Origin: Pseudomonadota bacterium
Lineage (GTDB): Bacteria; Pseudomonadota; Alphaproteobacteria; Rhizobiales; Xanthobacteraceae
Reading direction: 5' to 3'
DNA length: 64,000 nt
Assembly (NCBI GenBank): GCA_023388935.1
Contig: JAEWFG010000064.1
Location: forward strand, 1-64,000
The notes below the pieces were generated by a model, which worked only from the letters and a program-made list of their open reading frames with translations, did not search any database and was not told the DNA's origin. A program made the position numbers and the translations under genes. How positions within the stretch are numbered: position 1 is the stretch's first letter; every line of letters begins with the position of its first letter. This document shows positions 62,832-64,000 of this stretch, one piece after another.

Positions 62832-63848
62832 TCATGCGATTTTCTTGTGGGCCTGCGATTGCGGTCTGGAGTTTGCGGCCTGCGTGAGCGTGCGCACGAC
62901 GGCGCGGCGCGCCAGTTCGGGCTTGAAGCCGTTATGGGCGTAAGTCTTGGCTCCCTGCAGCAGGAGATCGGCGGCGCGGACGAAATGTTCTATCGTTGCC
63001 GGTTGTCCCCGCAACGCGGCTTCGGCCTCGACGCTGCGCCAGGGCTTGTGGGCTACGCCGCCGAGAGCGAGCCGTGCCTGGCTGATTGCGTTGCCCTCGA
63101 ATTCGAGCGCGGCAGCCACCGAGACGATGGCGAAGGCGTAGGACAGACGGTCGCGGAGCTTGAGATAGCTGTAGTTGCGGGCAAAGCCGCGCGGCGGCAG
63201 CTCGATCGCGGTGATGATCTCGCTGCCCTCGAGATTGGTGTCGATGTGGGGCGTATCGCCGGGGAGCCGATGGAAATCGCTCACGGCCATCGTCCGCTCG
63301 CCGGATGGGCCCGCGATGAGGACGAGCGCATTCAGCGCCGCCAGCGCTACGCTCATGTCGGACGGATTGGTCGCGATGCAGGAGGCGCTGGCGCCGAGGA
63401 TCGCGTGATTGCGATTGAGGCCGTCGATCGCTGAGCAGCCGCTTCCAGGCGTTCGCTTGTTGCAGGGTGTCACCGTGTCGTAGAAATAGGCGCAGCGGGT
63501 TCGCTGCATCAGATTGCCGCCGACCGAGGCCATGTTGCGCAATTGTGCCGAAGCACCGGCCAGGAGCGCGCTGGCGAGCAGTGGATAGCGCTGCTCGATC
63601 AGCGGATGATAGGCAAGATCGGAGTTCGGGACCAGGGCGCCGATGCGCAAGCCTCCGTCACCCGTTTCCTCGATCTTGCTGAGCGGCAGACGGGAGATAT
63701 CGATTAGCCGGCAGGGCTTTTCGACGTTCTCCTTCATCAGATCGATCAGGTTGGTGCCGCCTGCGATGAGTTTTGCGCCGGGATGGGCGGTGAGCAGGCG
63801 GAGCGCTTCGGCGACGTCGGTCGCCCGCGAATACTGGAAGTTGATCAT
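62832..63848 (-). CDS. Aldehyde oxidoreductase FAD-binding subunit (PaoB-like)
   Basis: 338 residues from ATG 63848. FAD site LIAGGTNLIDLMKENVEKPC and LIDISRLPLSKIEET, second FAD motif ASVGGNLMQRTRCAYFYDTV. The inserted cysteine cluster CAYFYDTVTPCNKRTPGSGC resembles the extra 4Fe-4S site of E. coli PaoB. C-terminal CODH flavoprotein domain with RLALGGVAHKPWRSVEAEAA. It carries electrons between the 2Fe-2S subunit and the acceptor. ATG overlaps the stop of the upstream subunit (ATGA). Confidence 0.93.
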   Translation of the reverse strand: MINFQYSRATDVAEALRLLTAHPGAKLIAGGTNLIDLMKENVEKPCRLIDISRLPLSKIEETGDGGLRIGALVPNSDLAYHPLIEQRYPLLASALLAGASAQLRNMASVGGNLMQRTRCAYFYDTVTPCNKRTPGSGCSAIDGLNRNHAILGASASCIATNPSDMSVALAALNALVLIAGPSGERTMAVSDFHRLPGDTPHIDTNLEGSEIITAIELPPRGFARNYSYLKLRDRLSYAFAIVSVAAALEFEGNAISQARLALGGVAHKPWRSVEAEAALRGQPATIEHFVRAADLLLQGAKTYAHNGFKPELARRAVVRTLTQAANSRPQSQAHKKIA

Positions 63849-64000
63849 GGCCGGCTCATGGTCTGCTGGATGGCGGCGACGATGTTGGGATAGGCGCCAC
63901 AGCGGCAGAGATTGCCGCTCATCAACTCGCGGATCTCGTCGGCATCCCTGGCGCGGCCTTCGGCCAGAAGGCCGGCGGCCGAACAAAGCTGTCCCGGGGT
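63845..64000 (-). CDS. Aldehyde oxidoreductase 2Fe-2S subunit (PaoA-like), partial
   Basis: The last 51 codons of a 2Fe-2S subunit, running off the window edge: TPGQLCSAAGLLAEGRARDA and DEIRELMSGNLCRCGAYPNI with VAAIQQTMSRP at the end. The CxxG...CRCGxY motif is the second (alpha-helical) iron-sulfur domain of xanthine-oxidase-type small subunits. Stop overlaps the FAD-subunit start, so the three genes form one operon. Confidence 0.92.
   Translation of the reverse strand, partial: TPGQLCSAAGLLAEGRARDADEIRELMSGNLCRCGAYPNIVAAIQQTMSRP

Overview
The window looks like chromosomal DNA of a Bradyrhizobium-type alphaproteobacterium. It is GC-rich with strongly GC3-biased genes, and it holds many short conserved proteins I associate with that genus, including DUF3606, DUF2171, DUF1236, DUF3618/DUF1469 and PRC-barrel proteins. 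It also carries repeated GGAAC-N16/17-CGTT promoter-like sites, the established consensus for EcfG, the alphaproteobacterial general-stress sigma factor. I see no tRNA, rRNA, CRISPR array, complete insertion sequence or phage structural gene. All assignments are by eye from the sequence.

Layout. 0-11.8 kb: a broken thioredoxin-reductase-like gene, DUF3606, glycogen debranching enzyme (glgX), type IB topoisomerase, a broken Mn-catalase/DUF892 gene, a receiver-only response regulator, a frameshifted RNase HII and an ATP-dependent DNA ligase. 11.8-14.4 kb: four genes in tight order encoding DUF3618-like and holin-like membrane proteins. 14.4-20.3 kb: DUF72, DUF2171, a PolX/PHP protein with an altered polymerase motif, a membrane protein, and remnants of a second PolX. 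20-27.2 kb: many very small stress-type genes, several frameshifted, plus a broken glycosyltransferase, ABC substrate-binding protein and YihY. 27.5-32.8 kb: Zn alcohol dehydrogenase, LigD and SCO remnants, a UvrA paralog and a decayed isochorismatase. 32.9-36.9 kb: fdhD divergent from an FdhF/YdeP-type molybdoenzyme, followed by a PPC-domain protein.

36.9-49.5 kb is the best preserved block. It holds caa3-type cytochrome oxidase genes (coxBACD order on the minus strand) divergent from alternative complex III genes (actABCDEF, plus strand), with an SCO protein and an isochorismatase at the far end. Together these should form a quinol:cytochrome c oxidoreductase-oxidase chain. 49.5-60.6 kb returns to accessory material: a decayed oxalate-decarboxylase-type cupin, a truncated MDR reductase, an FMN reductase, a broken cation-efflux gene, a DUF326 copper-binding protein, a DUF72 paralog, a diverged duplication of about 400 bp, and several secreted small proteins. 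60.6-64 kb is a three-subunit PaoABC-like molybdenum aldehyde oxidoreductase operon cut by the window edge.

Two themes tie the accessory regions together. First, many small or stress genes have EcfG-type promoters; eight match the consensus exactly at 16 or 17 bp spacing. Second, about twenty genes are split by frameshifts, nonsense codons or truncation, while the respiratory and molybdoenzyme genes are intact. Some breaks are single-base indels that could be sequence error. Others, such as TGG-to-TAG, TGG-to-TGA and CAA-to-TAA changes, loss of a metal ligand and large truncations, look like true decay.
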